Shown in pieces: positions 26,904 to 35,681 of a stretch of DNA of 64,000 nucleotides. Source of the DNA: Lentzea californiensis (GTDB taxonomy: Bacteria; Actinomycetota; Actinomycetes; Mycobacteriales; Pseudonocardiaceae); contig NZ_JANBBE010000015.1 in assembly GCF_024648825.1 (NCBI RefSeq), forward strand, positions 1 to 64,000, read 5' to 3'. Position numbers and translations under genes: made by a program. Each line of letters starts with the position of its first letter. Position 1 is the first letter of the stretch. The notes beneath the pieces were generated by a model. It worked only from the letters and a program-made list of their open reading frames with translations, did no database searches and was not told the origin of the DNA.

Positions 26904-27850
26904 GACGCGGCGACCTGTTCGGGTATGTGGACCGGGGCGACCCGGTCGGCGGCCACGGACAGGGCGGCGCGGGCCGCGGACAGTTGCGAGTGGACGACGC
27001 GCTTGAGCTCGTGCAGTTCGGCGGTGCGGTCGGCGACCTCGGCCAGCCGGCGTTGCGCCTCGCGGGACGCCATCTTCACCACGAACTCCGAGCGCGCCCT
27101 GGCCAGCGCCTCCTGCTCCTGCAGGTGTTGCGCGGCCTCGTTGCGGCGCCGGGTCATCGTGAGTTCGAAGAACTGCTGGGCCTTCTCGCGCTTGCGTTCG
27201 GAGTCGGCCTCCAGCGAGTTGCACTGGAGCGCGGTCTCCCGCAGCAGCATGTCCGCGTCGGCCTGGGCCTCGGCGACCGCCTCCGTGCACTCGCGCTCGA
27301 CCTCGTCGGCGCGCTGGCGGTGCTGGGCTTCGAGGTCGGCGCAACGGCGTTCCATCTCCAGTTCGCGCCGTTCCATGGTGGCGGCGCGGGTGGCGCAGTC
27401 CTGGCGTGAGGCGTAGAGCTCGGACTCGGCCTCGGCACGCATGGCGGCGGACTCGCGCTCGGCCTCGGCGCGCAGCGCGGCCACTTCGACGTCGGTGCGC
27501 GCACGAAGGTCGGTGCACTCGCGTTCGGCCTGCAGGTGCATCTCGGCCGTCTCCTCCTCGGCGAGGCGGAGCATGCGGTGCATCCGTTCGGTGGCGCTCG
27601 CGTGCGTGCCCGAGGTGGACTCGAGGCGTTCGATCCTGGCGCGCGCGTCCTCCAGGTCCTGGCGCGTCATTTCCAGCAGCTTGCGCAAATCGGCTGCCTG
27701 CGCCAGCGCCTCGGACCTGTCGAGGCTCGTGAAGCGCAGCTGCTCGTCGAGATTCTCGATGTGCTCGATGACCTGACGTCGGTGAAAACCTCGGTAGACA
27801 ACGTCAAAACCGGCGTGCAGCGGAACTAGTTCCTGCTCTTTTGCACCCAT
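26900..27850 (-). CDS. long coiled-coil protein, DivIVA-like N-terminus
   Basis: This predicts 316 residues. The first 50 (VPLHAGFDVVYRGFHRRQVIEHIENLDEQL) resemble the DivIVA membrane-curvature-binding module (F-x3-x-RGYdx-xVd). The rest is almost unbroken coiled coil rich in Glu, Arg and Ala. It likely polymerises on the inner membrane as a polarity or cytoskeletal scaffold. ATG at 27850 is chosen; a GTG at 27856 is the alternative. It is the first gene of a three-gene envelope operon. Confidence 0.82.
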   Translation of the reverse strand: MGAKEQELVPLHAGFDVVYRGFHRRQVIEHIENLDEQLRFTSLDRSEALAQAADLRKLLEMTRQDLEDARARIERLESTSGTHASATERMHRMLRLAEEETAEMHLQAERECTDLRARTDVEVAALRAEAERESAAMRAEAESELYASRQDCATRAATMERRELEMERRCADLEAQHRQRADEVERECTEAVAEAQADADMLLRETALQCNSLEADSERKREKAQQFFELTMTRRRNEAAQHLQEQEALARARSEFVVKMASREAQRRLAEVADRTAELHELKRVVHSQLSAARAALSVAADRVAPVHIPEQVAAS

Positions 27851-28165
27851 GGTCACCTACTCACTCAACCGGGCTGAAGATTGGGCGAGCTTACCCACGG
27901 CAGAGGGGGCCAACCAGCGTCGAAAGTGGACGGACGACCATGATCTAAGACTGGGAACAATGGCTCTCCGCTGGGAAAACAGGTCGCCCCTAGATCAACA
28001 CCAAACACCGGCCAGTCACCCGATTGTGTCAAGTAGGACGCCTTTCCGGGGTGTTCACTCCGTGCGTTCGCCGCACACGGAAAGCGACCACCCAGGCCCA
28101 CATCACACGAATTGCCTTCGATCGGTCGTGGCTACTTCGATCACGCTTCGTTAACCTCCTCGTTC
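27851..28165. other. 315-bp divergent intergenic region
   Basis: No convincing gene. This gap is comparatively AT-rich and must carry promoters for the coiled-coil operon (leftward) and the second DegV gene (rightward). A TAACCT box at 28152-28157 lies 8 nt before the DegV GTG. A hairpin with arms TCCGTG and CACGGA (about 28059-28082) is also visible. No operator was identified. Confidence 0.6.
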
Positions 28166-29008
28166 GTGTCCTCACGAGTAGCCGTCGTCACCGACTCGAC
28201 CGCGTCACTCCCGGCCCGTCTGGCGGATCGGTTCAACATCATCACCGTCCCGATGCAGCTCAAGATCGGGTCGGAACTGATCGACGAGGCATACGTGCCG
28301 ACCGACAGGCTGCTGCGGGCGATGGAGGCCCAGATCCCGATCACGACGCAGCCGCCGGCGCCGGACGCGTTCTTCTGGGCCTACCAGGACGCGTGGGCGA
28401 AGGGCGCGGAGACGATCATCTCCGTGCACGTGACGCCGAAGCTCTCCCCCGCGACGGACGCGGCGAAGGCGGCCGCGGCCAAGTCGCGAGTGCCGGTGTT
28501 CATCGTGGACTCGCACTCGTCGGGCATGACGCTCGGGTTCGCGGCGCTCGCGGCCGCGCGGATCGTGCAGAGCGGCGGCAACGTCCAGAACGCGCGCGGC
28601 GTCGCCGAGCAGCGCGGCCGGGACGCGAGCGTGCTGATCTACGTCGACACCCTGCACTACCTGCGCCAGGCCGGCCGGGTCAGCGCGGCGGCGAAGCTCT
28701 TCGGCGACGCGCTCTCGGTGAAGCCGCTGCTCACGGTCGTGAACGGCGAGGTGGAGCCGTTCGACAAGGTCGTCGGCCGCGACCGGGCGCTGGCGAAGCT
28801 CGTGGACAAGGCCGTGGCACTGGCCTACGGGCGCAACGCGGACCTCGCGGTCGAGCACTTCGCGGCCGAGAAGGAGGGCCACGAACTGCTCCAGATGCTG
28901 CAGAAGCGGATCCCGCACGCCCGCGACATCGTCCTGACGCAGGTCAGTGCGGCGATCGGCGCGAACGTGGGGCCGGGGGCGCTGGCCGTCACGGTCTCGC
29001 CGTACTGA
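28166..29008 (+). CDS. DegV family fatty-acid-binding protein (second copy)
   Basis: This 280-residue DegV protein matches the one at 23532 block by block (VVTDSTASLPARL, ISVHVTPKLSPAT, YVDTLHYLRQAGRVS). It starts at GTG 28166, preceded by TAACCT with an 8-nt gap (leaderless). The last base of its TGA abuts the TCA of the convergent tetR gene (TGATCA). Two copies in 5 kb suggest separate fatty-acid specificities. Confidence 0.92.
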   Translation: MSSRVAVVTDSTASLPARLADRFNIITVPMQLKIGSELIDEAYVPTDRLLRAMEAQIPITTQPPAPDAFFWAYQDAWAKGAETIISVHVTPKLSPATDAAKAAAAKSRVPVFIVDSHSSGMTLGFAALAAARIVQSGGNVQNARGVAEQRGRDASVLIYVDTLHYLRQAGRVSAAAKLFGDALSVKPLLTVVNGEVEPFDKVVGRDRALAKLVDKAVALAYGRNADLAVEHFAAEKEGHELLQMLQKRIPHARDIVLTQVSAAIGANVGPGALAVTVSPY

Positions 29009-29659
29009 TCAGAGGTCCGCGACTTCCTCCGCGAGGAGCAGCCCCGGGTCGAACCCCAGGGGCGTGAGGTGCCCGGCGAGCTCGAGCGAGAGCACGCCCT
29101 GCAGGCGGGTCCAGAAGGACAGGGCGCGGTGCACCGTCGGCGACGACGCGGGCAGGGCGCCCGCCCACCCGTGGTTCAAGCCCAGAACGGCGTCGAACGG
29201 GGACCGCGGCTGCTCGTCCGGCGAGCCGCCGCAGACCTCCAGCAGCACCGCCAGGATCTCGTTCGAGATGGCGGTGATGTCGTCGGGCGCCTGGTAGCCG
29301 GGCACGGGCGTGCCGTAGATGAGCAGGTACCGGTGCGGGTCGCTCAGCGCCCACTCCCTGATGACCGCGGCGAGCCCCACGACGGTCGTGCCCGCCGCGT
29401 GCGCGGCGCGGACGGTGTCGGCGAGGCTGCGGTAGGCGTCCCGGATGAGCGCGGTGATCAGCTCGTCGCGACCCGCGAAGTACCGGTAGAGCGCGGGCCC
29501 GCTCATGCCCATCTCCTTGGCGATGGCGTTGAGTGACAACGCTGTCACCCCGGCCGAGGCGATCTGCTCCCACGCGTGCCGTTTGACCTCTTCGCGCACC
29601 TGAGCGCGGTAGCGCTCGCGAGGGTTCCGCCCCGTGTCCGCCTCTGACTCCGTCACCAT
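29009..29659 (-). CDS. TetR family repressor
   Basis: This 216-residue regulator has an N-terminal helix-turn-helix (LSLNAIAKEMGMSGPALYRYFAGRDEL, about residues 42-68) and a C-terminal WHG-type ligand domain. The promoter region holds two related palindromes, the first overlapping its own start region and the second before the divergent membrane gene, so it most likely represses both. Confidence 0.9.
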   Translation of the reverse strand: MVTESEADTGRNPRERYRAQVREEVKRHAWEQIASAGVTALSLNAIAKEMGMSGPALYRYFAGRDELITALIRDAYRSLADTVRAAHAAGTTVVGLAAVIREWALSDPHRYLLIYGTPVPGYQAPDDITAISNEILAVLLEVCGGSPDEQPRSPFDAVLGLNHGWAGALPASSPTVHRALSFWTRLQGVLSLELAGHLTPLGFDPGLLLAEEVADL

Positions 29660-29660
29660 G

Positions 29661-29743
29661 GTTAGACCCTCTCACATTCGTTATTGACAGTCACACCGCC
29701 TTCAGCTTAGCTTCTGCATGTCGCAACAGTTAGAGCATCTAAC
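29661..29743. promoter_or_regulatory. TetR operators and divergent promoter
   Basis: A perfect palindrome GTTAGA-GCA-TCTAAC (29729-29743) and a near copy GTTAGACCCTCTCAC (29661-29675) lie 68 bp apart. Between them TTGACA (29684-29689) with an 18-nt spacer to TAGCTT (29708-29713) forms a good rightward promoter. The operator at 29729 sits just after the expected transcription start, where binding would block it. Confidence 0.72.
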
Positions 29744-29779
29744 CAACGTGACTTATGCTAACGACCGAAGGAGACCGTC

Positions 29780-30133
29780 ATGACGACCACCTCGAACACC
29801 ACCGGCACCGCTCACCCGTCGAAGTCGGTCCTGGTCGCGGCCTGGGCAGCCCCGGTCATGGTCGTCGGCCAGTTCGGCCTGCTCTCCGGGATTCCGATCG
29901 CCGTCGTGCTCGTCGCGAGCCTGCGCGACCGCCGTTCGCGGGTGCTCCGCTGGTGGACGGGAGCGCTCACGCTCGCCTACGCCATCCCGTTGACGACGTG
30001 GCTAGCCGGTCCGAGCGAGGCGCCCAGCCTGTCGAAGTACATGAGTCCCGCGACGACCGCGGCGCTCGCCGCGACCGGTGTCGCCGTGGCCATCGCGCAC
30101 CACGTAGTTCGCAGGCGCTCTACTGGCAAGTAA
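29780..30133 (+). CDS. small membrane protein, likely TetR target
   Basis: This predicts 117 residues with three to four hydrophobic segments (about 18-45, 60-77, 92-110) and a basic C-terminus. GAAGGAGA precedes the ATG. It is divergent from the tetR gene and under a promoter with that regulator's palindrome, so it is the probable target. No transport or enzyme motif is recognised. Confidence 0.75.
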   Translation: MTTTSNTTGTAHPSKSVLVAAWAAPVMVVGQFGLLSGIPIAVVLVASLRDRRSRVLRWWTGALTLAYAIPLTTWLAGPSEAPSLSKYMSPATTAALAATGVAVAIAHHVVRRRSTGK

Positions 30134-30143
30134 CCTGGCCGGC

Positions 30144-30872
30144 GTGACCCTCCCCCTGACCGGCGAACGCACCGTGCCCGGTATCGCGGAAGAGAATTAC
30201 TGGTTCAGGCGCCATGAGGCGGCGTATCTGCACCTCATCGGCCACTGCGCGGACGGCGTCGTGCTGGAGGCGGGCTGCGGCGAGGGCTACGGCGCGCAGC
30301 TGATCCGCACGGTCGCGCGCCGCGTGATCGCCCTCGACTACGACGAGCTGACCTCGCGGCACGTGTCGCGGGCGTACCCGCAGCTGGACGTGCTGCGCGG
30401 CAACCTGGCGACCCTGCCGTTGCGCGACGGCAGCGTCGACGTCGTGGCGAACCTGCAGGTCATCGAGCACCTGTGGGACCAGGAGGGGTTCCTGGCGGAG
30501 TGCTGGCGGGTGCTGCGCCCAGGTGGCAAGCTCATCGTGACGACCCCGAACAGGCTGACGTTCTCACCCGGTCAGGACACGCCGCTGAACCCGTTCCACA
30601 CCAGGGAACTCGCACCGTCCGAACTGGACGAGATGCTGCGCGACGCAGGTTTTCGCGTTGACGAACTGACGGGACTGCGTCACGGACGAAGGCTTGACAC
30701 GCTCCTGAACGGACAGATCATCAACGCACAGGTCGAAGTCGCGCTGTCCGGCGCGCCGTGGCCGGCCGAGCTCAAGGAGGCTGTGGAGTCGGTGACGGTG
30801 CGGGACTTCGACATCACCCCTGACGACATGGACGGCTGCCTCGACCTCGTGGCCGTGGCGGTGCGCGCGTGA
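30144..30872 (+). CDS. class I SAM methyltransferase (Rv3030-like)
   Basis: This 242-residue methyltransferase has the SAM-binding motif VLEAGCGEGYGAQL, acidic ALDYDE after strand 2, and NLQVIEHLWDQEGFL. It corresponds by position and order to Rv3030, which with Rv3031 and Rv3032 is placed in 6-O-methylglucose lipopolysaccharide synthesis. GTG at 30144 follows TAACCT by 7 nt (leaderless). Its TGA overlaps the GH57 start (GTGA). The acceptor sugar is inferred from context only. Confidence 0.88.
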   Translation: MTLPLTGERTVPGIAEENYWFRRHEAAYLHLIGHCADGVVLEAGCGEGYGAQLIRTVARRVIALDYDELTSRHVSRAYPQLDVLRGNLATLPLRDGSVDVVANLQVIEHLWDQEGFLAECWRVLRPGGKLIVTTPNRLTFSPGQDTPLNPFHTRELAPSELDEMLRDAGFRVDELTGLRHGRRLDTLLNGQIINAQVEVALSGAPWPAELKEAVESVTVRDFDITPDDMDGCLDLVAVAVRA

Positions 30873-32332
30873 CGGCGAAAGCTTCCGAAGGCACGTTCTG
30901 CCTCGTCCTGCACAGCCACCTGCCCTGGCTAGCGCACCACGGCGCGTGGCCGGTCGGCGAGGAGTGGCTCTACCAGGCGTGGGCGCACTCGTACCTGCCC
31001 GTCGTGGACATGCTGCGGCGGTTCGCCGACGAGGGCCGTTCCGACGTGCTGACGCTCGGCATCACCCCGGTCCTGGCCGCGCAGCTGGACGACCCGTACT
31101 GCTTGCGGGGCATGCACGACTGGCTCGGCAACTGGCACCTGCGCTCGCACCTCGCCGGGGAACGGCTGCCCGAGCTGTCCGCGTACGAGCACCGCGCGTC
31201 CTCCTGGGCACTCGACCGGTTCGAAAGCCGGTGGCGGCACGGGTTCTCGCCCGTCCTGAGGTCCCTTGTGGACTCCTCGACGATCGAGCTGCTCGGCGGA
31301 CCGGCCACGCACCCCTTCCAGCCGTTGCTGGACCCGCGGGTGCGGGCATTCGCGCTGCGGACCGGCCTGGACGACACCGCGCTGCGCGTCGGCCGCGCGC
31401 CGGAGGGCATCTGGGCGCCGGAGTGCGGTTACTCGCCCGGCATGGAGGCGGGTTACGCGGCGGCGGGCGTGCGGCGGTTCATGGTCGACGGACCCGCGCT
31501 GCGCGGCGACACCTCGTCCGCGCACCCCGTCGGCTCGTCGGACGTGCTGGCGTTCGGACGCGATCTGGAGGTCTCGTACCGCGTCTGGTCGCCGAAGGTC
31601 GGCTATCCGGGCGATGCCGCGTACCGGGATTTTCACACCTACGACCACCCGACGGGCCTCAAGCCGTCGCGCGTGACCGGCAAGAACGTGGCGCCGGAGG
31701 ACAAGCGGCCGTATGACCCGTCGCTGGCCCGCGAAGCCCTCGACCGGCACGTGGCCGATTTCGTGGAAACGGTCGTGCGGCGGCTGCGGGCGATCGACGG
31801 CGGGCTCGTCGTGGCTGCCTACGACACCGAGCTGTTCGGGCATTGGTGGCACGAAGGTCCGTTGTGGCTGGAGGCCGTGCTGCGGGCGTTGCCGGAGGCG
31901 GGCGTGCGCGTGACGACGTTGCGTGGCGCCGTCGAGGCCGGGCACGTGGGTGCGCCGGTCGAGCTGCCGGCGTCGTCGTGGGGCAGCGGCAAGGACTGGC
32001 GCGTGTGGGACGGCGCGCAGGTGTCGGACATCGTGTCGCTGAACGAGTCGGTGCAGAAGGAACTGCTGGGGCTGGACTTCTCCGCCGGTGTGCGGAACCC
32101 GGTGCTGGACCAGGCGGTGCGCGAGGCGCTGCTGGCGTTGTCGAGCGACTGGGCTTTCATGGTCACGAAGGACTCGGCCGCCGACTACGCCCGCTACCGC
32201 GCGAAGATTCACAGCGACCGCTTCAGCGAGCTCGCGTCGCTGGCGCGAAGCGGTCGCGGACTGGGCAGAGCAACGGAGCTCCGCGCGGCGGACGGCCCGT
32301 TCGGGCATCTGGACGCGCGAGGAATGGGGTAA
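30869..32332 (+). CDS. GH57 glycoside hydrolase / branching enzyme (Rv3031-like)
   Basis: This 487-residue GH57 enzyme starts with HSHLPW. The nucleophile is in WAPECGYSPG (Glu185) and the acid/base in YDTELFGHWWHEGP (Asp319). GH57 branching enzymes form alpha-1,6 branches; the mycobacterial counterpart Rv3031 is assigned to methylglucose polysaccharide branching. It is the middle gene of the three-gene operon, overlapping the methyltransferase by 4 nt and 4 nt before the glycosyltransferase. Confidence 0.92.
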   Translation: MTAKASEGTFCLVLHSHLPWLAHHGAWPVGEEWLYQAWAHSYLPVVDMLRRFADEGRSDVLTLGITPVLAAQLDDPYCLRGMHDWLGNWHLRSHLAGERLPELSAYEHRASSWALDRFESRWRHGFSPVLRSLVDSSTIELLGGPATHPFQPLLDPRVRAFALRTGLDDTALRVGRAPEGIWAPECGYSPGMEAGYAAAGVRRFMVDGPALRGDTSSAHPVGSSDVLAFGRDLEVSYRVWSPKVGYPGDAAYRDFHTYDHPTGLKPSRVTGKNVAPEDKRPYDPSLAREALDRHVADFVETVVRRLRAIDGGLVVAAYDTELFGHWWHEGPLWLEAVLRALPEAGVRVTTLRGAVEAGHVGAPVELPASSWGSGKDWRVWDGAQVSDIVSLNESVQKELLGLDFSAGVRNPVLDQAVREALLALSSDWAFMVTKDSAADYARYRAKIHSDRFSELASLARSGRGLGRATELRAADGPFGHLDARGMG

Positions 32333-32336
32333 CGGG

Positions 32337-33584
32337 ATGCGCGTGCTGATGTTGTCGTGGGAGTACCCGCCGGTGGTCGTCGGCGGGCTGGGCAGGCACG
32401 TCCACGCGCTCGCGACACAGCTGGCCGCGCAGGGGCACGACGTCGTCGTGCTGTGCCGTCAACCGTCCGGCACCGACGCGATCACCCACCCCACCGTGGA
32501 CGTGGTGAGCGAGGGCGTGCGGCTGATCCGGGTCGCCGAGGACCCCGCGCACTTCGTGTTCGAGAAGGACCTGCTGGCCTGGACGCTCGCGATGGGGCAC
32601 GCGATGACGCGGGCGGGGCTGGCGTTGGGCTCGTGGCGCCCGGACGTCGTGCACGCGCACGACTGGCTCGTGACGCATCCTGCCGTCGCACTGGCGGAGG
32701 CCTTCGGGGTACCGCTGGTCGCGACGATCCACGCGACCGAGGCGGGCCGGCACTCGGGCTGGCTGTCGCACCCGCTGAACCAGCAGGTGCACTCGGTGGA
32801 GTGGTGGCTGGCGAACCGCGCCGACTCGCTGATCACCTGCTCGTCGGCGATGCGCGGCGAGGTCGCGCATCTGTTCGAAGTGGACACCGCCGAGGTCTCC
32901 GTGCTGCACAACGGCATCGAGCCGGGCGGCTGGAAGGTGCGCGCGAAGGACGTCGGTGCCGCCCGCCGCACGTACTCGCCGCACGGTGATCCGCTGCTGC
33001 TCTTCTTCGGCCGGATCGAGTGGGAGAAGGGCATCCAGGACCTGATCGCCGCGCTCCCCCGGATCCGGCGCTTCCACCGCGGCACGCGCGTGGTCGTGGC
33101 CGGCGGCGGGTCGCAGACCGAGTGGTTGCAGGACCAGGCGCGCAAACACCGCGTGCTGCGGGCCGTGGAGTTCGTCGGCCACCTCTCCGACAGGTCCCTG
33201 GCGGCGTTGCTCACCGCGGCCGACGCCGTCGTGCTCCCCTCCCGCTACGAGCCTTTCGGCATCGTGGCCCTGGAGGCGGCGGCCGCCGGAACGCCCCTGG
33301 TCGCGTCGACCGCCGGCGGGCTCGGCGAGGTCGTGCTGGACGGGGTCACCGGACTGTCGTTCGCCCCCGGTGACGTGGACGGACTCACGCGCGCCGTGCG
33401 TGACGTGCTGTCCGACCCGGCCTCGGCCGCCACTCGTGCGCGCGCCGCCAAGGCTCGTCTGGTCTCCGACTTCAACTGGGCCAAGATCGCCGCAGGCACG
33501 GCGTCGGTCTACGAGTCCGCCGTCGTGCGCGAGCCGCGTGTCCTCGGCCGTCCCAAGATCGCGACGGGAAATCTGTTCACCTAG
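32337..33584 (+). CDS. alpha-glucosyltransferase (GT4, Rv3032-like)
   Basis: A 415-residue GT-B retaining glycosyltransferase. The N-terminal Rossmann domain has the glycine loop VVGGLGRHV, and the C-terminal domain has SRYEPFGIVALEAAAAG (E-x7-E nucleotide-sugar motif). It corresponds to Rv3032, which elongates alpha-1,4-glucan for methylglucose lipopolysaccharide and contributes to glycogen. ATG at 32337 is chosen 4 nt after the GH57 stop. Confidence 0.92.
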   Translation: MRVLMLSWEYPPVVVGGLGRHVHALATQLAAQGHDVVVLCRQPSGTDAITHPTVDVVSEGVRLIRVAEDPAHFVFEKDLLAWTLAMGHAMTRAGLALGSWRPDVVHAHDWLVTHPAVALAEAFGVPLVATIHATEAGRHSGWLSHPLNQQVHSVEWWLANRADSLITCSSAMRGEVAHLFEVDTAEVSVLHNGIEPGGWKVRAKDVGAARRTYSPHGDPLLLFFGRIEWEKGIQDLIAALPRIRRFHRGTRVVVAGGGSQTEWLQDQARKHRVLRAVEFVGHLSDRSLAALLTAADAVVLPSRYEPFGIVALEAAAAGTPLVASTAGGLGEVVLDGVTGLSFAPGDVDGLTRAVRDVLSDPASAATRARAAKARLVSDFNWAKIAAGTASVYESAVVREPRVLGRPKIATGNLFT

Positions 33585-33632
33585 GTCCGCTACAGTCGCC
33601 GGTCCCGTTAACAGAAGGTGACCGAGGACTGA

Positions 33633-34409
33633 ATGAACTACCAACGCTTCGTGGCGCTCGGGGACAGCTGCGCCGAGGGCCTGGACGACCTGCTCCCCGA
33701 CGGCCAGTACCGCGGCTGGGCGGACCGGGTCGCGTCCGCACTGGACGCGCCGGGCTTCCGCTACGCCAACCTCGCCGTGCGCGGCCGTCGCCTCGACCAG
33801 ATGCTGGTGGAGCAGGTCCCGTCCGCCGCGGCGTTGGAGCCCGACCTGGTGGTGCTGTTCGGCGGCGGCAACGACGTGATGTCCAACGCGACCCAGGAGC
33901 AGATCGCGCAACGGGCAGACGCGATGGTGCGCGCCGTGACGTCGTTCGCGCCGACCGTCGCCGTGTTCACGTTGAGCGACATCTCGCACCGCATGCCGTT
34001 CGGCCGGCGCATGCGTCCACGCATCGAGACCCTGAACACCGCCATGCGCACCGCGGCTTCCCGCTACGGCGCGATCCTGGTCGACGTGGAGGCCGACGAG
34101 TGCGTGCACGACTCACGCTACTTCGGCCCGGACCGCCTGCACCTGTCGTCGTTGGGGCACAGGCGGTTGGCCGGCCACGTGCTGTCGACGCTCGGCATCC
34201 CGTTCGACGAGTCCTGGCTCGCCCCGCTGGAGGGCAAGGCCGCGTCCGCGTCTGTGCTGGACCACTGGCGGTGGCTGCGCGACCAGGTGCTGCCGGTCGC
34301 GTACTCGCGGACGCGCAACAAACTCATCGGACGGCAGCCGGGCGACGGTTTCGTGCCTAAGCGCCCGCAGCTCGCGCCGCTGACCTGGCCGCAGCGCGTC
34401 TCTCGCTGA
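33633..34409 (+). CDS. SGNH/GDSL hydrolase
   Basis: This 258-residue lipase/esterase-like hydrolase carries the four SGNH blocks: GDSCAEG (Ser nucleophile), the following Gly block, GGGNDV (Asn) and DRLHLSSLGH (catalytic Asp/His). It has no signal peptide, so it acts in the cytoplasm. It lies directly downstream of the methylglucose-polysaccharide-type operon, so deacylation of that polymer or its precursors is a plausible but untested role. The 3' end overlaps the convergent GIY-YIG gene by 53 nt. Confidence 0.9.
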   Translation: MNYQRFVALGDSCAEGLDDLLPDGQYRGWADRVASALDAPGFRYANLAVRGRRLDQMLVEQVPSAAALEPDLVVLFGGGNDVMSNATQEQIAQRADAMVRAVTSFAPTVAVFTLSDISHRMPFGRRMRPRIETLNTAMRTAASRYGAILVDVEADECVHDSRYFGPDRLHLSSLGHRRLAGHVLSTLGIPFDESWLAPLEGKAASASVLDHWRWLRDQVLPVAYSRTRNKLIGRQPGDGFVPKRPQLAPLTWPQRVSR

Positions 34410-34857
34410 CCTTCTTCGCGTACGGGTGCGGGTTGTCCTTGATGTTCAACGGGAACCGGCCGGACAGGAGCAGCGCGTCCTCGCGCCGTTCAGGATCCGG
34501 ATCGGCGACGCAGGCGACGCGGCCGTGTGCCGCCAGCCACTCGCTCACGACCGGTTCCTGGTCGCCGAACGTCAGTCGCGACCCCACCTGGCGCAACGGC
34601 AGGCCGAGGTGGCACCCGAGGGTGAGGCGCAGCGTCGAGCCGGACGCGTTGCCGCGGAAGTGGTTGCGCAGCCTGGACCTCAGCGTCCGCTTCACCGTCG
34701 CGATGCCGACGTAGAGCGCGGTGCCGTGCTCGGTGACGTGACAACCCTCGGTGGGCACGCCGTCCGGGATCTCATCGAAGAACCACACGTAGACGCCGGG
34801 CTCTTTCGGCGCCGTCGCGTAGTCGGCTGCGGTGTAGATGCGGTCGAAGTCGATCAC
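34357..34857 (-). CDS. GIY-YIG-like nuclease domain protein
   Basis: A 166-residue protein with a GIY-YIG-like core: EPGVYVWFF, then ALYVGIA, then LRSRLRNHFRGNASGSTLR. It is a stand-alone domain with a basic C-terminal tail. It starts GTG in a 4-nt GTGA overlap with the acyltransferase upstream, so the two are cotranscribed although their functions look unrelated. Nuclease activity is not assured, because the catalytic Arg and Glu positions are ambiguous. Confidence 0.75.
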   Translation of the reverse strand: MIDFDRIYTAADYATAPKEPGVYVWFFDEIPDGVPTEGCHVTEHGTALYVGIATVKRTLRSRLRNHFRGNASGSTLRLTLGCHLGLPLRQVGSRLTFGDQEPVVSEWLAAHGRVACVADPDPERREDALLLSGRFPLNIKDNPHPYAKKVSERRAAARSAARAAGA

Positions 34858-35603
34858 GCGGGGCTGTCCATCGACCTGTCCAGCGCCTCCTTGGCCTTGC
34901 GGGCCATGTCCGCGATGTCCGCCCGCCGCTGCGCGTCGGCCTCGTAGTCGGCCCGCCGATCCCGCACCACCCGAGCCGGCATCCCGACCGCGATCTTGAA
35001 GTCCGGCACGTCCCCGCGCACCACGGCGTGCGCGCCCAGCACGCACCCGCGCCCGACGCGAGTGCCGCGCAGCACCGTCACCTTGGCGCCGAGCCAGCAG
35101 TCCGGCCCGATCCGCACCGGCGACTTCACGATCCCCTGGTCCTTGATCGGCAGGGTGATGTCCTCGACCTTGTGGTCGAAGTCGCAGATGTAGACCCAGT
35201 CCGCGACGAGCGACGACGCGCCGATCTCGATGTCGAGGTAGCAGTTGACCGCGTTGTCCTTGCCGAACACGACCTTGTCGCCGATGCGCAGCGACCCCTC
35301 GTGGCAGCGGATGGCGTTGCCGTCGCCGATGTGCACCCAGCGGCCGATCTCCAGGCGGCCGAAGCCCGGGCGGGCCATGACCTCGACGCGCTTGCCGAAG
35401 AACACCATGCCGCGCAGGACGACGTGCGGGTTGAGCAGGCGGAACTTCAGCAGCCGCCAGTACCGCACCAGGTACCAGGGGGTGTAGGCGCGGTGGCGCA
35501 GGACCCAGCGCAGGGATGCCAGCGTGAGGAAACGCGCCTGCATCGGGTCTCGGCGCGACCTGCGCCAGCGAGTCCAGACCGGGGCGCCCCACATCGAAGT
35601 CAT
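34854..35603 (-). CDS. hexapeptide acyltransferase (Rv3034c-like)
   Basis: A 249-residue left-handed beta-helix acyltransferase. Hexapeptide turns ([LIV]G-x4) are seen at LEIGRWVHIGDGN, LRIGDKVVFGKDN, VRIGPDCWLGAKVTVLRG and RVGRGCVLGAHAVVRGD. The family transfers acyl or acetyl groups to sugars. It corresponds to Rv3034c, near the MGLP genes. It likely modifies an oligosaccharide or glycolipid. Confidence 0.88.
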   Translation of the reverse strand: MTSMWGAPVWTRWRRSRRDPMQARFLTLASLRWVLRHRAYTPWYLVRYWRLLKFRLLNPHVVLRGMVFFGKRVEVMARPGFGRLEIGRWVHIGDGNAIRCHEGSLRIGDKVVFGKDNAVNCYLDIEIGASSLVADWVYICDFDHKVEDITLPIKDQGIVKSPVRIGPDCWLGAKVTVLRGTRVGRGCVLGAHAVVRGDVPDFKIAVGMPARVVRDRRADYEADAQRRADIADMARKAKEALDRSMDSPA

Positions 35604-35681
35604 GGACGAAGACTCTAACTTCGGGCCGCTGGCCGCCGGGCAACGGTTCTACAGTGGCCTCGACGAGGACGGGGTGCGGAC

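Noticed and set aside
29684-29689. TTGACA as the -35 of the tetR gene
   Set aside because: It reads rightward; on the minus strand there is no matching -10 at the right distance.
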